Assembly (NCBI GenBank): GCA_903919615.1
Contig: CAIXIX010000264.1
Span: 1 to 33,114 of the forward strand
Direction of reading: 5' to 3'
Length of the DNA stretch: 33,114 nucleotides
Origin: an uncultured Chthonomonas sp.
GTDB lineage: Bacteria > Armatimonadota > Chthonomonadetes > Chthonomonadales > Chthonomonadaceae
Part shown: positions 16,139 to 24,581 of the stretch, one piece after another
Numbering within the stretch: the stretch's first letter is position 1
Layout of the letters: every line of letters begins with the position of its first letter
The notes under the pieces: generated by a model
What the model was told of the DNA's origin: nothing
The model's input: only the letters and a program-made list of their open reading frames with translations
Databases searched by the model: none
Translations under genes and position numbers: made by a program

Positions 16139-16669
16139 CTATTGCGGCAACAAATCTTCTGTTTCGCCATCAACCCATGTAACGCGAGCATCAAGAATGT
16201 CGTGGCTCAGCAGGAACCGAAACTCCTGTAATCCCCGAAGTTCGTGGCTGTCGCCATCCGCTTTGAGACCTACATTGATCCACAATCCGTCTGTAGAGTC
16301 TTTACGCATGCAGGAGATGGATATGCGCCTGTCCAGCGCTATTACCTCTATAGTACATGGAAAGAGCTCCCTGTGTTCCAATACACGTTGGCTGGCTACA
16401 TTCGTGACGTATGAGGCCAGAGTCGCGCGTACGATAGTCGAACCCGTTCCGTCGCCCGGTGCGACGATATCGATGTTGAGGCTCTCAACATCGTACTCCG
16501 AAATCGCGAGAGTATTAAGAAACATGCTGAAGCTGATAGGGTTATTGTCCGTGACTATTACCTGGACCAATCCTCCACCGATAATCTCCGCAATGTCTGC
16601 TAGCTTTGGTCTCGATGCGCTGTCCTGCTGCGGCGTTGGCGCCGCCGGTTTGTTGGATTTTCCGAACAA
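16139..16669 (-). CDS. Conserved-looking hypothetical protein
   Basis: I do not recognise a family. TTG at 16669 is the likely start because GGAGG lies 6 nt upstream; the open frame continues to 16726 but without a ribosome site. The 176-residue product has no signal peptide or membrane segment. It begins with a Pro/Gln-rich disordered stretch, then an alternating helix-strand region (ADIAEIIGGGLVQVIV, ESLNIDIVAPGD, STIVRATLASYVTNVASQRVL) and later a strand-rich part (CTIEVIALDRRISISC, LWINVGLK). It lies 38 nt upstream of the M48 protease and 94 nt downstream of the Gly-rich membrane protein, so it is probably a cytoplasmic member of that operon. Confidence 0.65.
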   Translation of the reverse strand: MFGKSNKPAAPTPQQDSASRPKLADIAEIIGGGLVQVIVTDNNPISFSMFLNTLAISEYDVESLNIDIVAPGDGTGSTIVRATLASYVTNVASQRVLEHRELFPCTIEVIALDRRISISCMRKDSTDGLWINVGLKADGDSHELRGLQEFRFLLSHDILDARVTWVDGETEDLLPQ

Positions 16670-16763
16670 TTCGCTCCTCCACAAATAAAATCGACCCCCC
16701 GGGCGAATGTGCGCAGAAGCGCGCATTAATTAGCCCAGGGGGAGATGTTTTAGCGACCTTACG

Positions 16764-17336
16764 CTATTTATAGGTTGTGTATCGGATAGATCGTCCACCG
16801 AAGAACATCTTACCGATAATACCGAGAAAAACCGCGAACAATAACAGGCCGAATAACAGTCTGAAGAAGCTGAAACCGCCCGGGTGATAGAAGCCATCTG
16901 CACCAATGTATGGAGCGCCGTAGTAAAACGCAGGGTGAAACGGCATCCAGTAGTACCATGCAGGATGGTACCAGTAATCGCCGTAACCTCCATAGTAGTG
17001 GGCAGATCTTCCGCCATAGCTATATACCGAGCTGGAGCCCGTGTAGCTTCTGGAACCAAAGCCTCCGCTTCTGCCGAATGACCCCGAACTACTGGAGCCG
17101 CCAAATGATCGACTGCTCCCGCCCAGACTTCCACTCGAACGCCCAAAACTACCCCCGCCACTGCCAAAGCTTCCGCCGCCAAATCCGCTGCTGGAGCGGC
17201 CGAAAGAGCCGCCGCCACTTCTCCCGCCAAAACGCTGGGCCGAAGCAGGTATGGAAGGCAGTGCAACGGCGACAGCAATGGCGCCTGCAACAAACAGCCT
17301 GGCGATACTCTTAATGCAAGAATTTACTGAACGCAT
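16764..17336 (-). CDS. Gly/Ser/Phe-rich membrane protein
   Basis: The start at 17336 has AGGAG 6 nt upstream and gives a signal peptide cut near PASAQ. Residues about 35-100 are a low-complexity run of GGSFG, GRSSG and SFGRS units. A Tyr/Trp/His-rich stretch (YYGGYGDYWYHPAWYYW) comes next, then a transmembrane helix (FFRLLFGLLLFAVFLGIIG) close to the C-terminus and a basic end. This is a bitopic or tail-anchored extracytoplasmic protein of 190 residues with no catalytic motif. The FG-rich composition is shared with the lipoprotein at 20005-21072 of the same block, which suggests that the two interact or form a common surface layer. Confidence 0.7.
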   Translation of the reverse strand: MRSVNSCIKSIARLFVAGAIAVAVALPSIPASAQRFGGRSGGGSFGRSSSGFGGGSFGSGGGSFGRSSGSLGGSSRSFGGSSSSGSFGRSGGFGSRSYTGSSSVYSYGGRSAHYYGGYGDYWYHPAWYYWMPFHPAFYYGAPYIGADGFYHPGGFSFFRLLFGLLLFAVFLGIIGKMFFGGRSIRYTTYK

Positions 17337-17432
17337 CTTTTTCTCCTGAAGCTTGGGATCGACCGCGCATTCGACTGCCTGGCGTCCCAAATACCAGCGA
17401 AGCGATACGAAACGAACAACAACCAAGTACCC

Positions 17433-17879
17433 CTATATGATGTTATACGTTGCAACTTCATCTGCAGTGAGCCAGTGCGGCTTATAGATGGTGATGCTCG
17501 CTTCAACAATATTATTATCGGCGTCTATGTTGACGAGCAGGTCCACGATATTGTTTGTCACATCTACGCCATTGTAGGTAACGCGCGTAAATTCGAAATC
17601 GAAAAACGGATGTGTGTTCTCTACAATTAAGGTATGACCGGGGAACTCAAGGTCGAGCCGTCCCGGAAAAATGCCCTGTTCGACGTCTGGATTATCCTGC
17701 GTGCGAATGATCGCATTGATCGTGCCACCTGCATATATTCCGCCTCGATCGGGATCGCCCCAGCCATCGCGGCCGGCGTGTATTTCAACAAACAGTTGTG
17801 AGGCGAGCACCTCCTGGCCATTGTTGAAGAGGGACGTCGTATCCCAATCGCCATCGGTATGAAAGATCATCGTATTCAA
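17433..17879 (-). CDS. Hypothetical acidic, beta-rich protein
   Basis: No family is recognised. The start is TTG at 17879, with GGAG 9 nt upstream; the first ATG, at 17870, is too far from that site. The 148-residue product is acidic (many Asp, Asn and Glu), without signal peptide or membrane helix. Its pattern of strands (QLFVEIHAGRDGWGDPDRGGIYAG, TINAIIRTQD, FDFEFTRVTYNGVDVTNN, EASITIYKPHW) suggests a beta-sandwich. Asp-rich loops could bind calcium, but no canonical motif is complete. It lies between the DUF3352 gene (51 nt upstream) and the Gly-rich membrane gene (96 nt downstream), so it is probably co-transcribed. Confidence 0.6.
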   Translation of the reverse strand: MNTMIFHTDGDWDTTSLFNNGQEVLASQLFVEIHAGRDGWGDPDRGGIYAGGTINAIIRTQDNPDVEQGIFPGRLDLEFPGHTLIVENTHPFFDFEFTRVTYNGVDVTNNIVDLLVNIDADNNIVEASITIYKPHWLTADEVATYNII

Positions 17880-17930
17880 AGTAAGCGTCTCCGTAATTGA
17901 AGTTTGACTGAAACCAGGTTTAATTCGCGA

Positions 17931-19919
17931 TCACTGTGTAATATTGGTCGATTTGTGATTGTCTCGAGCGTGCATGGTTGCTGCGAGTTTCAACGCCTTT
18001 TCCCAGTTGCATGGGATCACTGCTCTCGCTGTGATGAGTCCATCCTCGAAGCCCTGGCTGCACACGAGGCCCGTGGAACCTACAAGTTCGGTAATTTCCC
18101 CGGGTTTGATTTCCTCGTTTCCCCGATTAACTTTCCCTAAATAGCCGGCGATTGTCTGCAGTATGGCGTGAGCATCAAGCACCAGTATCTCTCTCGGTTC
18201 ACGGCTTACCTCCTTTAGATTCGCAGCCATTGCGGTGTCGGAGTCCATCCTATCTTTGTTCTGGGTATGGTCGGCAATGGCTCGCTCAATCAGGCTTCGG
18301 GACGAGGCGATCAGAATGGTCTTTCCACAGACTGCCCAGATTAGCTGCTTCTCTTCCGGCTTTGATACCAATGCTGACGGCGCGACGGGGGCAGCGGAGC
18401 CTATATGAATTCCGGAGCCGTTTACGTCGATCTTAACGCCCCCGGGCATTGATGTCACTACAGAACTACCGTTAATCTTGACGGTTCCACCACCAGCATC
18501 TACGTTCACTTTTCCATCCGCCACTTTAACGACGGTATTGCCAGACTGAACAGTTACCCCAGATCCGCCAATTTGCACGGTGCCGCCATTCGAGTTATTA
18601 ATCTCAATGCTGCCGTTGCTGCCTGGACTCACTGGAGGTTGTCCAAGCCCCGAAGTTTCGCGCAGCGAGCGTTGAGTATCTTCGTCGAGGGTCCAAATAG
18701 TTGCACCTTGCACCGTTTCGGAATGGAAAGAAGGTGCGTGTCCACCATCCTTACTGCTCTGTTCAACCACCACTTGCTTGATCTTCTCAACCATCGTGGC
18801 TGGATCGGAACCGTTTTGATCGTCGATTACGATTAACCCATCCGGGATCGGCTGCTTATCCGGATTGGAAGACGGATAGACGGCCAGCGCAAAATTGCCT
18901 TGAAGCCCCGTGAGTATGTCCCTCTCAATATTGAGGTGCATCTCCTTTTCAAAGTCTCTTATACTCTTGTCGACATCGGAAGCGTCGCCGCCGAATGCGC
19001 TTAGCATCGATTTTGTCGACCAGTAGTTCGCGGGCTGCGCGATAGCCATCAGGCCATAAGGATGTGCCGGGAAAAAGGAGTAGAGATTCGCCGTATTGAT
19101 GGGGCGTATATTGCGAACTGTGTTTGCGATGGTCTCGTCAAACGCGGTTGGCGACTTCATGAGCAGTTCGATTCCGTTTTCACGGAGGGTAGCGCTGCAT
19201 GTTGCCCACGCAATGCCCGGATTTTGCTTTGTCTTGCTAGTCGCAGTATTCGCAATGCTGAGGTCAACAAAGAGCATCAGGTTAGCGCTTCCAGGCAGCC
19301 TGCTGCGTGCATCTCGGAAACTCTGAAGTCCCGATACCGACGCGCCATCTCCATGGGCTACCATTGCGACGCGGTTTAAGTTCTGAATGGAGTCTGCAGC
19401 CACTAGATAGCTCTTAAGGACGCATGCATAACCGTTATTGTCCTTTAAGTGGAATGCCGAAAATGTTCCGCTGCGCTCTTGTGTTCCAAACTTGGCAAGG
19501 ATGGTCTCTGTCGCAGCCGGGTCCTTGATCGCCGCAATTACTACTCCATCGGAAACCTGACTGTCACCCTGATTGCGTTTCCATCCGGCCGCAGCGTAGC
19601 TAACACCAAGCTGTGGTCGGAGGGCGCTAAAGAGACCGTGATCATGGGTCGAATTTTTCAGTACTGTCTGAAACGGATCATCGAGATGCTCGTCGTGCAT
19701 CGCTTTCGCTAGTCGAGCAAAAAAGGCGACCTGGTCCGGTCCCGGCGTTAGATCGAAAGACGCGACAACTACTGCGTCTGCAGGCACAAGGGAAATGGCC
19801 TCTTCACCAGGGCGTTGGAACACATGTCTGTAAGCATATAGAGCGGTTGCGAGCACACCGAACGCAACCACAAGAGCCAACGGCCTGGTTTTGCCAGCAC
19901 GGGATGTAACGGAGCGCAT
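17931..19919 (-). CDS. DUF3352-like membrane-anchored protein with beta-strand repeat insert
   Basis: AGAGG lies 8 nt before the ATG at 19919; the frame stays open further upstream but only overlaps the preceding gene. The 662-residue protein has one N-terminal membrane anchor, then LVPADAVVVASFDLTPGPDQVAFFARLAKAM, the opening of DUF3352-type domains. A repeated TGLQGNFALAVYPSS..PDGLIVIDDQNG module follows. Residues about 433-506 are an insert of short alternating strands with Gly/Asn turns (SIEINNSNGGTVQIGGSGVT and similar), repeated every 8-10 residues. The C-terminal part (LIWAVCGKTILIASSRSLIERAIAD) returns to the DUF3352 pattern. DUF3352 has no established function. It is the second gene of the envelope block. 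Confidence 0.72.
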   Translation of the reverse strand: MRSVTSRAGKTRPLALVVAFGVLATALYAYRHVFQRPGEEAISLVPADAVVVASFDLTPGPDQVAFFARLAKAMHDEHLDDPFQTVLKNSTHDHGLFSALRPQLGVSYAAAGWKRNQGDSQVSDGVVIAAIKDPAATETILAKFGTQERSGTFSAFHLKDNNGYACVLKSYLVAADSIQNLNRVAMVAHGDGASVSGLQSFRDARSRLPGSANLMLFVDLSIANTATSKTKQNPGIAWATCSATLRENGIELLMKSPTAFDETIANTVRNIRPINTANLYSFFPAHPYGLMAIAQPANYWSTKSMLSAFGGDASDVDKSIRDFEKEMHLNIERDILTGLQGNFALAVYPSSNPDKQPIPDGLIVIDDQNGSDPATMVEKIKQVVVEQSSKDGGHAPSFHSETVQGATIWTLDEDTQRSLRETSGLGQPPVSPGSNGSIEINNSNGGTVQIGGSGVTVQSGNTVVKVADGKVNVDAGGGTVKINGSSVVTSMPGGVKIDVNGSGIHIGSAAPVAPSALVSKPEEKQLIWAVCGKTILIASSRSLIERAIADHTQNKDRMDSDTAMAANLKEVSREPREILVLDAHAILQTIAGYLGKVNRGNEEIKPGEITELVGSTGLVCSQGFEDGLITARAVIPCNWEKALKLAATMHARDNHKSTNITQ

Positions 19920-20004
19920 ATCTAGTACCTCTTGTTCTGTCAATGCAGCGGCGAAATCTCGCGACAAAGGTCTTACCCTTGTGTCCTGAAGTCGACTTTG
20001 GAGT

Positions 20005-21072
20005 TTAGCGTCGGCGACCCCCACCAAAAGAGCGTCCACCCCCGCCAAACGAACCTCCGCTGGATCGTCCCCCTCCAAAGGAAGATCCACCGGCAGCCCG
20101 TCCTCCGCCGAATGAGGAACCGCTTCCGGCAGAACGGCCGCCGCCAAAAGAGGATCCGCCCGAAGGTCGAGTGCCAAAACTACCCCCACCTGAAGGCCGG
20201 GTGCCGAAACTACCTCCGCCACCGAAGGTGCGTGTGCCGCCGGAGCGGAAAGAGCCTGTTGATCCGGCTGCGGAACCGCCGAAGGTGCGGCGAGCGCCTA
20301 CATTGCTTGATCCGAACGATCGACGCGCTGAGCCAAATGTTCCACCCCGAGGCGCCGAGTAGTTGTGATAAACCGTGGTAGTGCGGTAGTAGTTACGGTG
20401 TACGGTGTAGTATGAGTGGTAGCTAACAAAACTGGTGTATCGCACACCGCCGATGCCAACGTAGTATCCCGGCATCCACCCGAAGTGTGAGTAGGGCGTA
20501 TAACCCCACATGCCTCCATAGCAAGACATGCCCGGATACCAGCCCATCGCAAGGTATTCGCCCCAGGTTGGCGCTACCGCAACGTACATCGGCTGCGAAT
20601 AAGCGTAATCGTTGGGTATAGGGTACCAGCGAGCATTTTGCGCCGCAGCATTCTCGAGATAGCCACCAGGCTGCAAGTAGAGAACAGGGGTCTGGCCCTC
20701 ATTTATGAAGTAAGGCTGACCACTCGTTCGGCCAAATTTCAAAACATACAGGCTCTGGTTTACGAACGGAACGACGATAGTCTCACCGCTCTGCGCGATA
20801 ATTTGGTAACCGCCCTGGTCGAAGCTCGCATGCGTGATCGGCACCTGTTGTCCCTGGGGCACGTCCTGCCACTGGTACACGCCTGCGGCTTGCTGGCCCC
20901 CCCCGCCCTGGTTATCCATCGGTGGCGCAGTAGAAACCGGCGCAGATTGCTGTTGCGCGATGGGAGGCGCCATATTATATGTTGGTTGCTGACGTGCGCA
21001 TCCTGCCAGCAGAAGCACGGCGCAAATCGGCGCCGATGCAAATTTGACATTTGATTTCGATAATTGCTTCAT
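20005..21072 (-). CDS. Lipoprotein with Tyr-rich domain and FG-repeat tail
   Basis: A type II signal peptide with lipobox LAGC (22-25) marks residue Cys25 as the lipidated N-terminus. A Gln/Pro-rich linker, a small beta domain (SFDQGGYQIIAQSGETIVVPFVNQSLYVLKF), then a Trp/Tyr-rich part (WGEYLAMGWYPGMSCYGG, SYHSYYTVHRNYYRTTTVYHNY) follow. The last 110 residues are low-complexity SFGGGR, GTRPSGGG and RRSFG units rich in Gly, Ser, Phe and Arg. The start at 21072 is preferred to TTG at 21084, because GGGAG is only 1 nt from that TTG. The product is 355 residues. It is the first gene of the six-gene block. Function is unknown; the tail resembles self-associating sequences. Confidence 0.75.
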   Translation of the reverse strand: MKQLSKSNVKFASAPICAVLLLAGCARQQPTYNMAPPIAQQQSAPVSTAPPMDNQGGGGQQAAGVYQWQDVPQGQQVPITHASFDQGGYQIIAQSGETIVVPFVNQSLYVLKFGRTSGQPYFINEGQTPVLYLQPGGYLENAAAQNARWYPIPNDYAYSQPMYVAVAPTWGEYLAMGWYPGMSCYGGMWGYTPYSHFGWMPGYYVGIGGVRYTSFVSYHSYYTVHRNYYRTTTVYHNYSAPRGGTFGSARRSFGSSNVGARRTFGGSAAGSTGSFRSGGTRTFGGGGSFGTRPSGGGSFGTRPSGGSSFGGGRSAGSGSSFGGGRAAGGSSFGGGRSSGGSFGGGGRSFGGGRRR

Positions 21073-21373
21073 AGCCTCGCTCAATCTCCCTTGCGCATCT
21101 CTAATTAAGGTAATACCCGTGTGCTGCCGGGTAGACTTTCAATGCAATTACGATTGCGCTGACCGTCGCGCTTCATAATATGTTGGCACATAGCGGTGAT
21201 AAAGAGTTCACAGCGTGCGATCACCTCGCTGTGCGCTCGATGGGGATACAGCGTGATGTGTAAACGCATCGATAGTAAATAGAGGATCGGCGCACTATGG
21301 AGGCGCCGACGCGGGAGAGTGTGCGATCACCGGAGATGCTGCAGAAACAGAACGACGCCGTACATTAAGACGG
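21073..21373. promoter_or_regulatory. Divergent intergenic region between the lipoprotein and MFS genes
   Basis: It must hold promoters for both directions, but none is near consensus. Visible elements are a perfect 7-bp inverted repeat, CACAGCG (21209-21215) with CGCTGTG (21227-21233), and an 11-bp direct repeat GTGCGATCACC at 21215-21225 and 21321-21331. Either could bind a regulator shared by the two transcripts. Confidence 0.4.
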
Positions 21374-22657
21374 ATGCGGAGCCTCCTCGGCAGGTTGGTT
21401 CCGGATGACGTTTGGCACAATTGGCGCTGGGACGTTACCGCAGGCATTTGCGCCGGCATTTATCAGGGCGCTATCTGGACTTTTGCGCTGCAGCTTGCGC
21501 GAGGAAAGCTGCATGCCACGGGCCCGCAGATGGCGCTCGCTACGGCGGCGCCCGCTGTTGGCGTGCTGTTTGCGGCTCTCTGGGCAAGACAGATGGAGGG
21601 CAAGCCCCGGCTTCCCTTCGTTACCGTCACGTGGCTAATCGCGCGCGGTATGTTCATGCTCACGCCGCTGCTGGTGCGCGGTGAGTTCGCTCGCCCCTTC
21701 TACATTTCACTAATTTGTCTGGCTCCTATCATTTTCTCCGTATCGATCCCAGCCTACACGTTCGTGATGCAAGATATCTATCCTGATGCGCTGCGCGGGA
21801 GGCTGATGAGCTATGTGCGTATCGCTCTGGCTGGTTCCATGCTGCTGACGGCAGCCATAATGGGATACCTGCAGCAGGTAGGCATAGCAGGCCATCATCT
21901 TGATTATAAATGGATGTTCGCCATCGGCGGTCTTGCGGGAGCTGCCTCTGCAGCAGCATTCAATCGCCTTCACGTGCCAGAGGTTCAGCACAAGGTCGTA
22001 ACCCCTCCGTTCGCCAGGTTTTTTCGCGAAACCTACTCTGTGCTCATTCACAATCCTGGTTACCGGTGGTTCACAATCAGTGTGTTCGTCAGCGGCTTTG
22101 GGAATCTTGTAGCTAATACTTACTATCCCATCTATCAGGTCGATCGGTTTCACATCACGCCAATGCAAATCGCGGGAATGCAAAACATTGCTGGCGTCTC
22201 CACGTTGATCAGCCTGATGCTATGGGGCTGGTATATGGATCGGCATGGATCCTTAAGCGCGGTACTTGTGTCGTACCTGTTTCTGCTGCTCATGCCGCTC
22301 TGTTATGCTCTTGGGCATTCGATTTTCTGGCTCTATGCTGCAGCCGCATTCAATGGGATCTCTGTCTCAGGCATTGACCTCGGCTATCTGAACGCAACGC
22401 TGATGTTTGCGGAACGTGGGCACGCATCACGCTATCAGGCCGTGCACTCCAGCTTTTTCGGTTTGCGAGGCACTATTGCACCGTTGGTGGCAATACGGAT
22501 GCTGCTGGTAATGAGCCATGCTGCAACCTTGAGACATGCTAACTGGCGCCTCGGATTTCTTGTTAGCTTCTGGGTGATGTTTGCCGGTGTTCTCTGCCAG
22601 GTAGTATCGATGCGCACCTATCGCATCGCAGCGCGAGAAGCGATCGCAAATCGGTAA
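21374..22657 (+). CDS. Major facilitator superfamily transporter
   Basis: The 427-residue protein is almost entirely hydrophobic with about 12 predicted transmembrane helices in two halves. The cytoplasmic loop after helix 2 has the weak MFS signature LWARQMEGKPR; YPDALRGRLMSYVRI after helix 4 is the conserved G-R-x-x-x-R/Y type loop; the equivalent loop in the second half is GWYMDRHG. A large central loop (RLHVPEVQHKVVTPPF) divides the halves. Substrate cannot be inferred; neighbours on both sides encode envelope and glycoside-hydrolase proteins, so a sugar or peptide is possible. The Shine-Dalgarno site before the ATG is weak. It is a single-gene unit convergent with GH127. Confidence 0.85.
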   Translation: MRSLLGRLVPDDVWHNWRWDVTAGICAGIYQGAIWTFALQLARGKLHATGPQMALATAAPAVGVLFAALWARQMEGKPRLPFVTVTWLIARGMFMLTPLLVRGEFARPFYISLICLAPIIFSVSIPAYTFVMQDIYPDALRGRLMSYVRIALAGSMLLTAAIMGYLQQVGIAGHHLDYKWMFAIGGLAGAASAAAFNRLHVPEVQHKVVTPPFARFFRETYSVLIHNPGYRWFTISVFVSGFGNLVANTYYPIYQVDRFHITPMQIAGMQNIAGVSTLISLMLWGWYMDRHGSLSAVLVSYLFLLLMPLCYALGHSIFWLYAAAAFNGISVSGIDLGYLNATLMFAERGHASRYQAVHSSFFGLRGTIAPLVAIRMLLVMSHAATLRHANWRLGFLVSFWVMFAGVLCQVVSMRTYRIAAREAIANR

Positions 22658-22666
22658 CGCGCATCT

Positions 22667-22714
22667 ACTATCTCACTAACTTACTATCTCACTCACTTAC
22701 TTACTTAGTGACTT
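22667..22714. repeat. Short 16-bp tandem repeat between convergent genes
   Basis: ACTATCTCACTAACTT (22667-22682) is repeated with one change at 22683-22698 and more loosely at 22699-22714, where it reaches the stop codon of the GH127 gene. It is an ACTT/ACTC microsatellite-like tract, probably from replication slippage. Confidence 0.7.
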
Positions 22715-24581
22715 ATCGCCCACTGGCCGTTCGGAATGCCTTGAAGTAGGTGGCAGTACGACGTCGTCGTAGTTCTGCGAACGGACGGAAGATAAGGTCG
22801 TGAGGGTGCACTGCATTCACGGATCGAAACGCGAGCGTCTCACCGTCCAACCGTTTTAACCAATCGTCGATGGGGCGTTTGTCTAGCGTCAATACGGGGA
22901 TCGGAGGGGACGGCATATCGTTTGGGACTGCGGTGGAGATTGGATCGCCCATGTCGCCACTGAGTACTAATGGGCCGTATGCAAGTGATACAACGCCTGC
23001 GTTTCCGGGTGCAGGTTCAATTCGCAATCCCATGCCGAACTGAATATCCAGATGGTCGCCGGCTCTCCAGAGGTGCGTTATCGTGATAAATCCGTCTGAG
23101 TTGACCGTGTAGTCCTTCAGCTTGCCGCTCAGTTTGATCGTGGGTTTACCGGTAGACCATGCTGGCATTCGAATGCTGATCGCGGCTTTATGCTCTGAGC
23201 CGGATAACACGCGGATGACAACGGCGCCATTCTGTGGAAACTGCGTTTCCTGTCGCAGCTTCAGGCCCGCTTCTGTCCAATCAACCTCGGAAGGCGCGAA
23301 CAGATTGACCCACAGGTGATCGTCAAGGTGTTTGTAGTAGATGGCATTTGCGTGCAAAAGATGGTTTTCCATCCCTGTCGCGACACAGCACCAGAAAGAG
23401 TCGAACGGAGTGCAGTACTTTCTGACCAAGCCGGATTTAAGCGGGACGAAATAGGTCATCATTCCTGTTTCTTGATACTGGGATCCCAGAATATGGTTAT
23501 ACTGGGCCTTCTCGTACCAGTCTCCGTATTCTGCCCGCGGCCCCCAGGTGAAGAGCCGCCTTGTGAGCTTTTGCATGTTGTAGGTGCAGCAGGTTTCGCA
23601 GTCGTCCTCTGCGAGATCCTCCGCGTACCTATCTGCTAATCCGAAGAACTCGCTTTTGCTCGTTCCGCCGATGGCATAGGTATGGTGACGAACGACCGTG
23701 CTCCAGAAGTTTTCCGCGATTGCCCTTTCGACTGGATCTCCAGTTCGTTCATAGATCCGCGCCTCTCCGATGATTTTGGGGATCTGGGTATTTGCATGCA
23801 GGCCAGCCAAATTATCGTTGCGTGCTGCAAGCGGATCACAAACCTTATTATGATGAAAGCGCAGAGCCAGTTCCGCATATTTAGGATTTTCGGTCTGCTC
23901 CGTTAGCTCCACAAGCGCATCATTGATGCCTCCGAACTCAGCCTCAAGCATTGTTTGCCATTGTTCAGCGCTCAAGTTCCGGGTAACATTGCATGCCCAG
24001 TCTCCGAGTTTTATGGCAATTTGCAGCGCTTTCTGGTTTCGACAGAGCCTGTGCGCATCCATCAGGCCGGTGAGAATTTTGTGAACGCGGTACCAGGTCG
24101 CGATACCATTGAGGAAGGGGTTGTCGACCTTAATGTGGCCCTGAGATATCTGAGCCCAGGCCTCGGGCAGTCTGGCATCGTAGAATAGAGCGCCATCTTC
24201 ACGCCTGTTCTGGCAAGTCTCCAGCTCATCAACGATGTGATCTGCTCGCTGTTTGAATCGCGGATCGTGGGTAATAGCCCACGCATCGCTTATTGCGGTA
24301 AGGTAGTGCCCCAGAACCTCTCCAGCATTGCCGTCGTTCCTGCTCTCCCACCCACCGTAAAATGGCGCTTTGGGAGGTAATCCAACAGCTCGAAGGTAGG
24401 GGTTGAGAAAGGCATCAGGGTTCAACTGCAACAGGTACCGAATATCGGCATCCTGAGCTTGTTTCAATGGGCCGTCTAGCAGGCGTACTTCATCGAGCTT
24501 AAAAGAGCTAGCAGGCAATATGGGTGTAGTGGGGATCGTGCAATGAAGCATTGCATGGACCAGTAGTAATAAAGAGATCAT
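22713..24581 (-). CDS. Secreted GH127 (DUF1680) beta-L-arabinofuranosidase-like enzyme
   Basis: The 622-residue protein opens with a short signal peptide, then the family start FKLDEVRLLDGPLKQAQDADIRYLL. The (alpha/alpha)6 barrel shows FYGGWESRNDGNAGEVLGHYLTA, EFGGINDALVELTEQT, LHANTQIPKIIGEARIYE and the zinc-thiol site: AEDDCETCCTYNMQKL (Cys328 and Cys331-332) and FWCCVATGMENH (Cys398-399). In characterised GH127, a Cys3-Glu zinc centre holds the catalytic cysteine that cleaves terminal beta-L-arabinofuranose. All the expected cysteines are present. The C-terminal third is beta-sandwich. It is convergent with the MFS transporter and, like GH172, points to use of furanose-rich plant or microbial glycans. 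Substrate is inferred from family only. Confidence 0.93.
   Translation of the reverse strand: MISLLLLVHAMLHCTIPTTPILPASSFKLDEVRLLDGPLKQAQDADIRYLLQLNPDAFLNPYLRAVGLPPKAPFYGGWESRNDGNAGEVLGHYLTAISDAWAITHDPRFKQRADHIVDELETCQNRREDGALFYDARLPEAWAQISQGHIKVDNPFLNGIATWYRVHKILTGLMDAHRLCRNQKALQIAIKLGDWACNVTRNLSAEQWQTMLEAEFGGINDALVELTEQTENPKYAELALRFHHNKVCDPLAARNDNLAGLHANTQIPKIIGEARIYERTGDPVERAIAENFWSTVVRHHTYAIGGTSKSEFFGLADRYAEDLAEDDCETCCTYNMQKLTRRLFTWGPRAEYGDWYEKAQYNHILGSQYQETGMMTYFVPLKSGLVRKYCTPFDSFWCCVATGMENHLLHANAIYYKHLDDHLWVNLFAPSEVDWTEAGLKLRQETQFPQNGAVVIRVLSGSEHKAAISIRMPAWSTGKPTIKLSGKLKDYTVNSDGFITITHLWRAGDHLDIQFGMGLRIEPAPGNAGVVSLAYGPLVLSGDMGDPISTAVPNDMPSPPIPVLTLDKRPIDDWLKRLDGETLAFRSVNAVHPHDLIFRPFAELRRRRTATYFKAFRTASGR

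Noticed and set aside
16730-17293. 187-codon minus-strand frame overlapping the Gly/Ser-rich membrane gene
   Set aside because: It is an Ala/Val-rich shadow of the GGN/AGC repeat codons of the real gene, which has the signal peptide, ribosome site and membrane helix.
19920-20222. N-terminal extension of the DUF3352-like gene
   Set aside because: The extension only overlaps the Gly-rich tail of the preceding lipoprotein gene; AGAGG and ATG at 19919 followed by a membrane anchor mark the real start.
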